From the NCBI RefSeq assembly GCF_900111685.1, contig NZ_FOHX01000003.1, forward strand, positions 248,001 through 312,000: a DNA stretch of 64,000 nucleotides. The letters run 5' to 3'. This DNA is from Nonomuraea wenchangensis. GTDB taxonomy: Bacteria > Actinomycetota > Actinomycetes > Streptosporangiales > Streptosporangiaceae. The notes beneath the pieces are model-generated. The model did not search any database and was not told where the DNA came from. It worked only from the letters and a program-made list of their open reading frames with translations. The position numbers and the translations under genes are program-made. Position 1 is the stretch's first letter. Every line of letters begins with the position of its first letter. Of this stretch, positions 1 to 7,049 are shown in pieces.

Positions 1-233
1 CTGCGAGCGCGGAAGAACTGGAACATGTCGGGGGTGCGGGAGAACACGTACGCGTCGTTGAGGTCGCCGCGGATGGCGAGGCTGCCCGGCCAAGTGACGA
101 TGTCGAACCAGTAGAGGCCACGCCTGCCGCGGCAGCGCAGGTGCCGGTACAGCCCGTCGTTGTGCAGGACGGTCATCTTGTGCCAGCGGGTGTCCATCGC
201 GAACCGCTTGGCGATCTCCGGGTAGTCGCTCAT
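1..233 (-). CDS. element-encoded hypothetical protein (C-terminus beyond window)
   Basis: The first 77 residues are visible and run off the left edge of the window. The protein begins MSDYPEIAKRFAMDT and contains HNDGLYRHLRC, YWFDIVTWPGSLAIRGD and DAYVFSRTPDMFQFF, a pattern I recall from actinophage and integrated-element hypothetical proteins; its function is not known to me. Its ATG (231-233) overlaps the stop of the upstream gene as ATGA, so translation is probably coupled. It is the last visible gene of the minus-strand train of small element genes. The coding call is firm because of the coupling and ordinary codon use; the family memory is weaker. Confidence 0.8.
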   Translation of the reverse strand, partial: MSDYPEIAKRFAMDTRWHKMTVLHNDGLYRHLRCRGRRGLYWFDIVTWPGSLAIRGDLNDAYVFSRTPDMFQFFRAR

Positions 234-613
234 GCCCGCGCCTCCGCCTTCTCGGCGAGGCCCGCCTCGTGTGCGGCTTTGGCCAGCGCGTCCAGCACCT
301 CATGCAGGGACATGGCGTCCAACCGGTCACCGACATCCGTGATCAGGTCGTCCAGCGGCATGCCCACCACGTCACGGCCGGGCAGGACCAGCTCGGCGAG
401 GTAGAAGGCGGCGTCCACGAGTTGGCGGTCGGACGGCTCCCAGGGCGCGTTCCAGTCGCTGAGTCCCATCCACACGTCCGGCTCGGAGCCGGCGGCGACG
501 GCGAGAGCGCCGAAGGCGTCCACCGCACCCGAGGCGATGACGAAGTTGCTGGAGCACATGCCGCGCTGCTCCAGGACGGTGATGGCGTCGGCGAGGATCG
601 AGGCGGCGTTCAC
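230..613 (-). CDS. element-encoded hypothetical protein, 127 aa
   Basis: I do not recognise this protein. GTG 611-613 is chosen because it overlaps the stop of the upstream gene (GTGA), and its own TGA overlaps the next ATG. The open frame extends further upstream, but that part is arginine-rich shadow of the preceding gene. The chain begins VNAASILADAITVLEQRG and is acidic toward the C-terminus, with no signal peptide or membrane segment. It is probably a cytoplasmic accessory protein of the element. Confidence 0.65.
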   Translation of the reverse strand: MNAASILADAITVLEQRGMCSSNFVIASGAVDAFGALAVAAGSEPDVWMGLSDWNAPWEPSDRQLVDAAFYLAELVLPGRDVVGMPLDDLITDVGDRLDAMSLHEVLDALAKAAHEAGLAEKAEARA

Positions 614-870
614 GCGACGCCCCCGTCCTGCTCGGCGGCCAGGTGCGCGGCCACGCGGCGGTCGCTCGGAGTGGCGTCCACCCGCTCGACAGCCAGCAGC
701 GTCCACCACATGCCGCCCGACCACACCTCACGCTCCCCGTGAGCCATGGCAGCCTCCCGAGTGGGCGGGTTGAGCTCGGTGACGACCACGCTGTAGCCGG
801 GCTCGCGGTGGTAGGTGTCGCCCACCTCAAGGTCGGCAGCGATCCGGATGGTCAGCTCGGCGGTACTCAC
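610..870 (-). CDS. element-encoded hypothetical protein, 86 aa
   Basis: This small protein starts VSTAELTIRIAADLEVGDTYHREPGYSVVVTEL at GTG 868-870, which overlaps the previous stop as GTGA; its own stop overlaps the next GTG the same way. The text reads like a small beta-rich fold (alternating hydrophobic strands, WSGGMWWTLLAVERV near residue 55), but no family or catalytic motif is evident. Position in the coupled gene train is the main support. Confidence 0.65.
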   Translation of the reverse strand: MSTAELTIRIAADLEVGDTYHREPGYSVVVTELNPPTREAAMAHGEREVWSGGMWWTLLAVERVDATPSDRRVAAHLAAEQDGGVA

Positions 871-1229
871 GCGCCCACCTGCACAACCTGGTCGTAGGAG
901 CGGCGCGCCCTGTGGGCCGCGTACGCCGCGTCGTGCACGTGGGAGACGCTGAAGCTGATGCCGCCGACCTCGATCCACAGCGTCCGGCCGTGCTCGTGGA
1001 CGCTGTACTCGTGAGCGATGCCGGCCTGCTGCACGGCCTTGGCTGCGGCTTCCATGGTGGGCACCGCAGTCTTGTCCCGACCGCCCACGGCCCAGCCGAG
1101 GATCGACTGGACCGGGATCTCCGGCACCTGCTCGAACATGTCGATGAGGGCGCGCAGACCCGCGATGATCTCGGCTCGCTCGTTGGCGGTCTGGCTGGTG
1201 ATCTCGGAAGGGGGTGAGATGATGCTCAT
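867..1229 (-). CDS. element-encoded hypothetical protein, 120 aa
   Basis: The protein starts MSIISPPSEITSQTANERAEIIAGLRALIDMFEQ and has an amphipathic helix-rich N-terminal half followed by strands (HEYSVHEHGRTLWIEVGGISFSVSHVHDAAY). It resembles phage/element hypothetical proteins in style, but I cannot assign a function. An AGGA-like ribosome binding site lies just ahead of ATG 1227-1229. Its stop overlaps the GTG of the next gene. It begins an 86-nt gap after the preceding small gene, so it may have its own promoter or be reached by read-through. Confidence 0.7.
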   Translation of the reverse strand: MSIISPPSEITSQTANERAEIIAGLRALIDMFEQVPEIPVQSILGWAVGGRDKTAVPTMEAAAKAVQQAGIAHEYSVHEHGRTLWIEVGGISFSVSHVHDAAYAAHRARRSYDQVVQVGA

Positions 1230-1315
1230 CAGTCCTGCTCTCTAGGTCGTGGTCCGACTTGGGGTTGAGCGGGATCAGCGGGTCCGTCAGTGGCGTCTGG
1301 CGGGCCCGCAGCCCG

Positions 1316-1447
1316 TTAGGGCGTGCGGTGGCGGCCGACGTAGACGGCGACACCGGGGTCGGCGCGGTCCACGGCGGCGAGCTGCGAGACGCGCACCGAA
1401 AGGCCGAGCGTCATCAGGAAGGCACCCCAGCGCTGCTCGGGGGTCAT
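1316..1447 (-). CDS. very small element protein, 43 aa
   Basis: The reading frame MTPEQRWGAFLMTLGLSVRVSQ to YVGRHRTP is supported only by position: its ATG overlaps the stop of the upstream 59-residue gene (ATGA). The longer frame on this strand is arginine/glycine shadow. No motif is visible and no function can be assigned. Confidence 0.45.
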   Translation of the reverse strand: MTPEQRWGAFLMTLGLSVRVSQLAAVDRADPGVAVYVGRHRTP

Positions 1448-1623
1448 GCCGCCTCCCCCGCCTGCGCGGGCAGAGAGGTACGGATGCCACCGAGGACTCG
1501 GGCGATGAGCGTGAGCTGGTCCGGCTCCAGCGGGCCCCATCCGGCGACGAGCCTCTGGATGTCGGGCTGCTGGGAGCGGTCCGCGAGGTAGGCGAGGTAG
1601 TCGGCCTCGTTCTGGGGGATCAT
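1444..1623 (-). CDS. very small element protein, 59 aa
   Basis: This frame encodes MIPQNEADYLAYLADRSQQ, ending LPAQAGEAA. It is sandwiched between coupled neighbours: its ATG (1621-1623) shares a base with the stop of the Cro-like gene (TGATG), and its own TGA overlaps the next ATG. Amino-acid composition looks natural (few Arg/Pro runs). It is likely an acidic helical protein with no recognisable domain. Confidence 0.5.
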   Translation of the reverse strand: MIPQNEADYLAYLADRSQQPDIQRLVAGWGPLEPDQLTLIARVLGGIRTSLPAQAGEAA

Positions 1624-1868
1624 CAGGCGCTCACCTGCTCGATCTCGAAGACGTCTTCGAAGCGCAGGTCAGGGAAGGCGTAGAGGACGCCGGCGATGAA
1701 GTTTTCGCCGGGCCGGATGCCGCCTGGCTCGGAGGGTCCTTGCTGGACTCGGCTGACGGTGGTGCGACTGACGCCGATCCGCTCGGCACGAGCGCTGTCG
1801 GTCGCCAGGTCTTTGGCGTTCATGCGGCGCTCCCACTCCTTCAGCCGGAGGCTGATGACGGGCCGCAT
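1623..1868 (-). CDS. Cro-like helix-turn-helix regulator
   Basis: This 81-residue protein, MRPVISLRLKEWERRMNAKDLATDSARAERIG-VSRTTVSRVQQG..., carries a classic helix-turn-helix around residues 26-48 (ARAERIGVSRTTVSRV) and a C-terminal GENFIAGVLYAFPDLRFEDVFEI typical of small actinomycete element regulators. It is divergent from the larger XRE repressor and heads the small-gene train, the layout of a lysogeny or transfer switch. The start is uncertain: ATG 1866-1868 gives the family-like N-terminus, while ATG 1881-1883 is also in frame. Repeats of TGCACGCA type lie directly upstream and are the likely operators. Confidence 0.75.
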   Translation of the reverse strand: MRPVISLRLKEWERRMNAKDLATDSARAERIGVSRTTVSRVQQGPSEPGGIRPGENFIAGVLYAFPDLRFEDVFEIEQVSA

Positions 1869-1905
1869 CGTTCGTTCGTGCATGCACGCACTCTTGCATG
1901 TGGGA

Positions 1906-1920
1906 GTGCACGCACGCAAC
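1906..1920. promoter_or_regulatory. operator-like repeat, left copy
   Basis: The sequence GTGCACGCACGCAAC matches the reverse complement of the repeat at 2033-2047 in 14 of 15 positions. Related half-sites occur nearby (TGCATGCACGCAC around 1880-1892 and GTGCACTCACGCACC at 1958-1972). They lie in the divergent region between the Cro-like and XRE genes and are probable regulator binding sites. Confidence 0.5.
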
Positions 1921-2006
1921 ATCTTCTGGCTGGAATCTTGTTCTCTCAGGCCACGCTGTGCACTCACGCACCACTGGTCACAGCCATATCCCGAGCTGCA
2001 ACAGCA

Positions 2007-2041
2007 CTGACATGAGTCAGGTTGCGTGTTATGGTGCGTGC
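2007..2041 (+). promoter_or_regulatory. leaderless promoter of the XRE repressor
   Basis: A -35 element CTGACA (2007-2012), a 17-nt spacer and a -10 element TATGGT (2030-2035) place transcription start at the GTG of 2042. The mRNA would thus be leaderless, which decides the start codon of the repressor. Confidence 0.7.
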
Positions 2042-2047
2042 GTGCAC
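2033..2047. promoter_or_regulatory. operator-like repeat over the repressor start
   Basis: GGTGCGTGCGTGCAC is inverted relative to the copy at 1906-1920. It overlaps the end of the -10 hexamer and the GTG start, a position suited to autorepression or to repression by the Cro-like protein. Confidence 0.5.
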
Positions 2048-2596
2048 ACCAGTCAGTCGGAGTGGAACGCTGACCTACTCCGGACAACCCTCCAAGAGAT
2101 CCGGGACCGCGCCGGACTCACCCATGCCGACATCGGCAAACTCGCCGGCCGTGACCGCACCACCGCCAGCAAATGGCTGCACGGCAAGCACCAGCCGGAC
2201 GTCGAAGCAGTCACGCGCCTCACCACCGCACTGCGCGCCTCGCACCCCGAACTCGGCGACCTCATCGACCAGTTCATGCAGGCGGCGGGCTACCAGGTGC
2301 ACGCCTCGACGGACGCCCTCATCCCCCCGCCTCACCGCATCGTCGAGGCACTCAGGGAGCAGGCTCGAAGCCGCAACCAGTCACTCGGCGAACTCCTAGT
2401 CGGAGAGGGGCTGGCTCACCCGGACGAACTGATCGTCCCGGACGCCCTTCCGCCAGACCCGACAATTGAGGAGATCAACGCCTCGGACATCTCGGACGAG
2501 ACAAAGGCGACTCTTATTCGGCTTCACCTTGAGAATCGCGCCAGACGCTTCGAACAGGAGCGCCTTAAACGCGCAAAACCGGATGGCCGAAACTAG
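2042..2596 (+). CDS. XRE-family repressor (CI-like) of the element
   Basis: This 184-residue DNA-binding protein has an N-terminal HTH (about residues 10-55, TLQEIRDRAGLTHADIGKLAGRDRTTASKWLHGKHQPD) and a C-terminal helical part ending in a basic tail (ENRARRFEQERLKRAKPDGRN). A second helical block (ALREQARSRNQSLGELLV) sits mid-protein. GTG 2042 is chosen from the precisely spaced promoter; an upstream in-frame ATG at 2012 lies inside the -35 box and is unlikely to be used. Orientation opposite a Cro-like gene suggests it maintains the integrated state. The identity of the target promoters is inferred. Confidence 0.8.
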   Translation: MHTSQSEWNADLLRTTLQEIRDRAGLTHADIGKLAGRDRTTASKWLHGKHQPDVEAVTRLTTALRASHPELGDLIDQFMQAAGYQVHASTDALIPPPHRIVEALREQARSRNQSLGELLVGEGLAHPDELIVPDALPPDPTIEEINASDISDETKATLIRLHLENRARRFEQERLKRAKPDGRN

Positions 2597-2607
2597 GCCA
2601 TCCGGTT
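2577..2607. terminator. bidirectional terminator
   Basis: A 12-bp perfect inverted repeat (arms AACCGGATGGCC and GGCCATCCGGTT) with a 7-nt loop spans the stop codon of the XRE gene. T-rich tails follow on both strands (TCTTTTGCTTT on plus, TTTT on minus), fitting its place between convergent genes. Confidence 0.8.
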
Positions 2608-2620
2608 GGATCTTTTGCTT

Positions 2621-3082
2621 TCAACCGAGGCGGCGCAGTTGCCTCGGACTGATAGGCGATAGATCTTGTGCGTCGTATCGCGCCACCGCGTCGCTTCGGA
2701 CACCCATCTCGAAGAACCGCTCAACGGCGAGAACATGCTTGGCGAGGATTTCGGCGTGGTCCGACGTCGCCTTCTCGTTCCGTTCGGCGTGGGTCGACGT
2801 CGCCTTCTCCATCCTCTCGGCATGCTCTGCGACCTTGCCGGATACCCGTGCGACCTGATCCACCAGCCGGGCCATGCCGGCCCGTACCGTTGCGCAGATC
2901 GCTGTAGTGGCCCCCACCCCTACCGTCACCAGCAGGATCGCCGTGTTGCGCAGCTCCGGCAGCGAGTGCACGACGGCGCCAGCCCAAGCCAGAACCGCCA
3001 CGCCGACCAGAATGACATTCGTGCGATCTTTCAATTTGCGAGTCCTGCCCTCCGGGCCGCGCCCTTGCGGCCCACCGTTCAC
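2621..3082 (-). CDS. two-helix membrane protein with 11-residue repeats
   Basis: This 153-residue protein has a basic N-terminus, two predicted membrane helices (about 21-41 NVILVGVAVLAWAGAVVHSL and 46-66), and a cytoplasmic or external coiled region. Three 11-residue units occupy residues 87-119, starting HAERMEKATST, HAERNEKATSD and HAEILAKHVLA. GTG 3080-3082 is preceded by a good GGGGAG ribosome binding site. It lies between the repressor and the integrase of the element. The function is unknown; superinfection exclusion or a membrane-tethered sensor would be speculation. Confidence 0.65.
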   Translation of the reverse strand: MNGGPQGRGPEGRTRKLKDRTNVILVGVAVLAWAGAVVHSLPELRNTAILLVTVGVGATTAICATVRAGMARLVDQVARVSGKVAEHAERMEKATSTHAERNEKATSDHAEILAKHVLAVERFFEMGVRSDAVARYDAQDLSPISPRQLRRLG

Positions 3083-3333
3083 CGCGTTCTCCCCATGAGC
3101 AACAGTCCCGTTACTCTAAGCGTTCACGACAATGGGGACCAGTAGGGTCGAACTACTTTTCTGAGCCTTCCACATGTTTGTCCGGGGAACGCTCCAACGC
3201 CGCCGCGCCGACCACCACCCTTCAGTGGTGCGTTCCCGCACGTGACAGCGAAGTTTCCTGCGGGCGGTCTGCACTCCCAGTGGACAACAAGGGTAAGTAA
3301 AGCATTACCGGTCCGTCAGTTTCTCCATTACGG
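3083..3333. other. intergenic region with nested inverted repeats
   Basis: This 251-nt stretch holds no convincing gene. It contains nested inverted repeats: GGGAACGC (from 3185) pairs with GCGTTCCC (to 3237), enclosing a CACCAC/GTGGTG hairpin at 3213-3230. It may end integrase transcription or form a structured site near the element end. Confidence 0.4.
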
Positions 3334-4794
3334 TCAGGCCCTCCTCGGTGTCACCCGCACCGACTCCTCATCAGCGAAACGCTTACGCCCGGAGCCGATA
3401 GGCAAGATCTCCACCGTGAACAGCGACGCGATCACCTCACGCTGCTGCGCCAGATCCAGCCCCCGCCACCGCGCCGGCACATGCTCCGGCCCGTCCTCGG
3501 TCAGATGTGGGACGTGCGGCATGAACTGAACAGACTGGATGTCCCGCACCTCGCCCTCAATCGCCCGGATCTTCGGCAGCCGGGCCGCCTCCACCCGCAC
3601 CAGCCCCTCGGCGGACAACTCCCCCGCCTCCGCCTTCGCATAGAAGGCGTCCAACTCGGCGCGCTCCTTCTCCAGCCGGGCCAGCGCCTCGCTCAGCTTC
3701 GTGCTCTCCTGGCCGTCCAGCATGGCCGCCAGCGCGTCCGGCTGCTGCAGCACGGCGATCGTGACGCTCTCCACGTAGGCGTCCACCCGTGCTTTGCCGC
3801 GCGTGAGATGAGTGACGATACGCCCCTCACCGTCGAGAGATCGGCAGGTGTATCGCACCACGCCGGCGCGGGGCGCGGTCTTCAGCTTCGTGCCACAAAT
3901 CCCGCACAGCGCGATCCCGGAAAGCAGGTGCTTGACAGCGGAAGGCCGGGGTCCGCCGCGTTCCGGGTTCGTGAGCCTGGCGACCAGCATGTAGTGGACG
4001 TGCTCGTCCAGGATGGGCGGGAACCACTCCTCGCTCTTGATCCGCTCACCGTTATGGACGCGGTAGCCCAGATACGACGGGTGCAGCAGCATCCGCTTGA
4101 TGGGGCCCGCCTGCCAGTGCTCGGCCCGAGGCGCGGGGGTGCCGCGGCCGTTCAGGCGCCGGGCAATCCCTTCGAGGGTCACGCCGCTTTTCACCCAGTC
4201 GGCCATCTCTCGGACGACGGCGGCCTCGTCCGGTTCGATGACCTGACCGACGAGGGCGCCGGTGGCGGGGTCATAGACGCGGCGGTAGCCGTAGCGGGCG
4301 GGGCCGTGGGGGCGGCCTTCGGCGGCTCTGGCGCGGGTGCCGCGCCTGATCCGTTCGCTGATCTTGCCTGATTCGTATTCCGAGTCCACGCCGTCCTCCG
4401 CCAGCGACCGCCGATCGCGAGGCTTACGGACATCATAGGTGTGGTCATGGGACGTTATGTGGATGAGGACGCCCTGCTCCTGGCAGAGGTTGAGCAGCGT
4501 CGACCATCCCTGGAGCTCGCGCCCGCCGCGGCTGGGCTCCCACATGACAAGGACGTCGAACGCGCCGCCCGCGAGCGCTTCCAGGAGTCGCTCCCAGTCG
4601 GGCCGGCCTCCCCGCGCGTAGCGGGAGGCGGATTTGTCGTTGTCGGTGAAGATCTCAGCGACGGCCCACCCGTGCCTGTCACAGTGCGTGACGTTGGCGA
4701 CCTTCTGTTCTTCGACGGATCGGGCGTCGCGCCGCTTGTCCTTGGAGACGCGATCATAGATAGCTGCTCTGAGCTGGGGTTTTTCGGGGGGCAT
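3334..4794 (-). CDS. large serine recombinase (site-specific integrase)
   Basis: This 486-residue protein integrates or excises the element by serine-mediated strand exchange. The resolvase-type catalytic domain is N-terminal with YDRVSKD, catalytic Ser17, and conserved arginines in SASRYARGGRPDWERLL. A recombinase domain follows (about 150-260, HGPARYGYRRVYDP, GTPAPRAEHWQAGPIKRMLLHPSYLGYRVHNGE), then a zinc ribbon (CGICGTKL... TCRS, near 295-320) and a leucine-rich coiled region (about 360-410, LSEALARLEKERAELDAFYAKAEAGEL). It is the last gene before the host junction, as usual for integrases reading toward the element interior. It is intact and within normal size for the family. Confidence 0.95.
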   Translation of the reverse strand: MPPEKPQLRAAIYDRVSKDKRRDARSVEEQKVANVTHCDRHGWAVAEIFTDNDKSASRYARGGRPDWERLLEALAGGAFDVLVMWEPSRGGRELQGWSTLLNLCQEQGVLIHITSHDHTYDVRKPRDRRSLAEDGVDSEYESGKISERIRRGTRARAAEGRPHGPARYGYRRVYDPATGALVGQVIEPDEAAVVREMADWVKSGVTLEGIARRLNGRGTPAPRAEHWQAGPIKRMLLHPSYLGYRVHNGERIKSEEWFPPILDEHVHYMLVARLTNPERGGPRPSAVKHLLSGIALCGICGTKLKTAPRAGVVRYTCRSLDGEGRIVTHLTRGKARVDAYVESVTIAVLQQPDALAAMLDGQESTKLSEALARLEKERAELDAFYAKAEAGELSAEGLVRVEAARLPKIRAIEGEVRDIQSVQFMPHVPHLTEDGPEHVPARWRGLDLAQQREVIASLFTVEILPIGSGRKRFADEESVRVTPRRA

Positions 4795-4845
4795 GTACCG
4801 AGCGTAAAGGGTTTGGAGTGTCTACGCAATCAGATCTCACGACCC
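4795..4845. other. inferred element-host junction (attachment site)
   Basis: Between the integrase start codon and the first host-like codons (HDPVGWPTFRDW, from about 4838) lies the right junction of the element. A stop codon (TAA 4805-4807) precedes the open host frame. The core sequence cannot be defined because the left junction lies outside the window. Confidence 0.6.
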
Positions 4846-6124
4846 CGTCGGCTGGCCCACCTTCCGCGACTGGCCGGCGCACGACTCGCTCACCCACCAG
4901 CAGGCGTACTACACCTGGGTCGAGCGCGCCTGGCGGGGCGGGCTGCGGGTGCTGGTCAACCACCTGGTGGCCAACCGGCAGCTCTGCGCGATCTACCCGC
5001 TCAAGAAGTACTCCTGCGACGAGATGACCTCCATCAGGCTCCAGGCGCAGCGCGCCCGCGAGCTGCAGGCCCACATCGACGCCGAGGCGGGCGGCCCCGG
5101 CAAGGGGTGGTTCCGCATCGTCGCCGATCCCGCCGAGGCCAGGCAGGTGATCGGGGCCGGCAAGCTGGCCGTCGTGCTCGGCGTCGAGACCTCCGAGCCG
5201 TTCGGCTGCCGCCAGATCCTCGGCATCCCGCAGTGCACCAAGGCCCAGATCGACCGGGGCCTGGACGAGATGCGGGCGCTCGGCGTGCGCACCATGTTCG
5301 TCTGCCACAAGTACGACAACGCGCTGTGCGGCGTACGCTTCGACTCCGGTACCCAGGGCGCGATCGTCAACGTCGGCAACCTGCTCGCCACCGGCTCGTT
5401 CTGGCAGGCCCGCACGTGCACCGGCCCCGAGCACGACAACCCGATCGACCCGGCCGGCGTGCTCCCCGACCAGATCGCCCGGCTGCTCCCGCCCGGCGTG
5501 TCGCTGCCGCTCTATCCGCCGGCTCCGCACTGCAACACCCGGGGCCTGACCGCACTCGGCGAGTACATGGTCCAGGGCCTGATGAGGCGCGGCATGCTGA
5601 TCGAGCTCGACCACATGAGCGTCAAGGCCGCCGGCCGTACGCTCGACCTGCTGGAGGCGGCCCGCTACCCCGGCGTCATCTCCTCCCACAGCTGGGCCGA
5701 CCCGAACTTCCTCCCCCGCATCTACGCCCTCGGCGGCATGGTCACCCAGTACGGCCACGACGCCACCGAGTTCGTCGCGGAGTGGCGGCGCACGGCGCCG
5801 CTGCGGCAGCGCTACCAGGTGCCGGGCTACGGCTACGGGCTCGACGTCAACGGCATGGGCAAGCTGCCCGGGCCGCGCGCCGGCAACGCCGCGAACCCGG
5901 TGACGTACCCGTTCACCTCGTACGACGGGAGCGTGGTGCTGGACCGGCCGCGCACCGGCGAACGTGTCTGGGACGTCAACGTGGACGGGGTGGCCCACTA
6001 CGGCCTGGTCCCCGACTGGATCGAGGACATGCGTCACCTCGCCGGCCAGGACCTGGTACGCGACCTCGCGGCGGGCGCGGAGTCGTACCTGCGGACGTGG
6101 GAGGCCGCCATTACCGACGGCTGA
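4808..6124 (+). pseudogene. membrane dipeptidase (renal dipeptidase family), 5'-truncated by element
   Basis: The frame is open from 4808 to the stop at 6122-6124 but has no proper start. Family sequence begins with GWPTFRDWPAHDSLTHQQAYYTWVERAWRGGLRVLVNHLVANRQLC, continuing through VVLGVETSEPFGC, DEMRALGVRTMFVCHKYDN, MLIELDHMSVKAAGRTLDL and GVISSHSW. These match secreted amidohydrolase-type dipeptidases, in which the N-terminal part carries the signal peptide and the first metal ligands. Here that part is replaced by the integrase end. The missing 5' portion is expected at the other element end, outside the window. A shorter product from GTG 4946 is conceivable but would lack metal ligands. 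Confidence 0.8.
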
Positions 6125-7034
6125 GCAGAGCGGCGGCGATGGCGACCTGGGCGGGTTCCAGCGTCGCCTTGCCGTCCTCGACGTCCCACAAGGCGTTCTG
6201 CAGCACGCGGCCGAGTGTCCAGCCGGTCGCCCGGCCCCGGTCCAGACCCAGGACCTCGGTCAGCAGGTCGAACCGCCGGAGCACCGCGCGAGCCACGTCA
6301 CCGGTGGCCTCCACCTCGTCCCACCGGTTGTCCAGCGCCGGCAGCAGCTCGAACCCCGGGGCGCCGGCCAGCGGTTCGGGGTCGATGGCCAGCCAGGGCT
6401 CGCGCTCTCCGGCGAGGACATTGTCGTAGTGCAGATCCCAGTGCAGCAGGCGGTCGCCGGGTTCGCCCACCAGCTCGGCCACGGCGGACGCGCAGGTGCG
6501 CACCAGCCGCCGGTCGGCGGGGTCACGCAGGGCCCGCACCGCCTCCGGGACCTGGTCGAGCATGGCGGCGGCGAGGTCCGACAGCCGCCGCAGGCCCGGC
6601 GGGGCGGGCACCGCGGTCAGCCGCGCCATCAGCTCGGCCAGGATCCGCAGCGCCTTCGTGTCGTCGGCGACCGAGGACAGGGGCCTGGCCGCGTCCAGCC
6701 GCTCCAGCAGCTGCGTGGCGCTGCCCTCGTCATGGTCGAGCAGGCGTACGATCCCGTCGCCGTCCCACGCCCGCAGCCCGGCCGCGGTGCCGGCGGTCTC
6801 CTCCCGCGGCTGCTGAAGCTTCAGCACGGCGGGCGTTCCGTCGGCCCGGAGCACGGGCAGGACCAGCGACGCCATGCCGTGAGCGGGCGAACCGTCCGGC
6901 CGCAGCTCCCAGCGGTCCAGGAACGCCCCGCCCAGCCGGGGCAACTCGGCCAGCCACGCCCGCGCCTCGGCGCCCTGGGTGCCGTAGGACTCGGCGAACG
7001 CCTCAGGAACATCGACGGAGATCAACTCGGCCAC
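6111..7034 (-). CDS. APH(6)-like aminoglycoside/hydroxyurea kinase
   Basis: This 307-residue cytoplasmic kinase resembles streptomycin 6-phosphotransferases and the hydroxyurea kinase family. A nucleotide-binding lysine sits in VLKLQQP (Lys72). The catalytic loop is HWDLHYDNVL (198-207) and IDPEP (217-221) is the metal-binding motif. C-terminal features (WTLGRVLQNALWDVEDG) also fit. GTG 7032-7034 follows a TAGGCT -10-like hexamer by 7 nt, so it is probably leaderless. The stop overlaps the convergent dipeptidase end by 14 nt. Whether it protects against streptomycin or another compound cannot be read from sequence; many such enzymes in actinomycetes are silent or have other substrates. Confidence 0.85.
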   Translation of the reverse strand: MAELISVDVPEAFAESYGTQGAEARAWLAELPRLGGAFLDRWELRPDGSPAHGMASLVLPVLRADGTPAVLKLQQPREETAGTAAGLRAWDGDGIVRLLDHDEGSATQLLERLDAARPLSSVADDTKALRILAELMARLTAVPAPPGLRRLSDLAAAMLDQVPEAVRALRDPADRRLVRTCASAVAELVGEPGDRLLHWDLHYDNVLAGEREPWLAIDPEPLAGAPGFELLPALDNRWDEVEATGDVARAVLRRFDLLTEVLGLDRGRATGWTLGRVLQNALWDVEDGKATLEPAQVAIAAALLSRR

Positions 7035-7049
7035 GGCTGCCAGCCTAGG

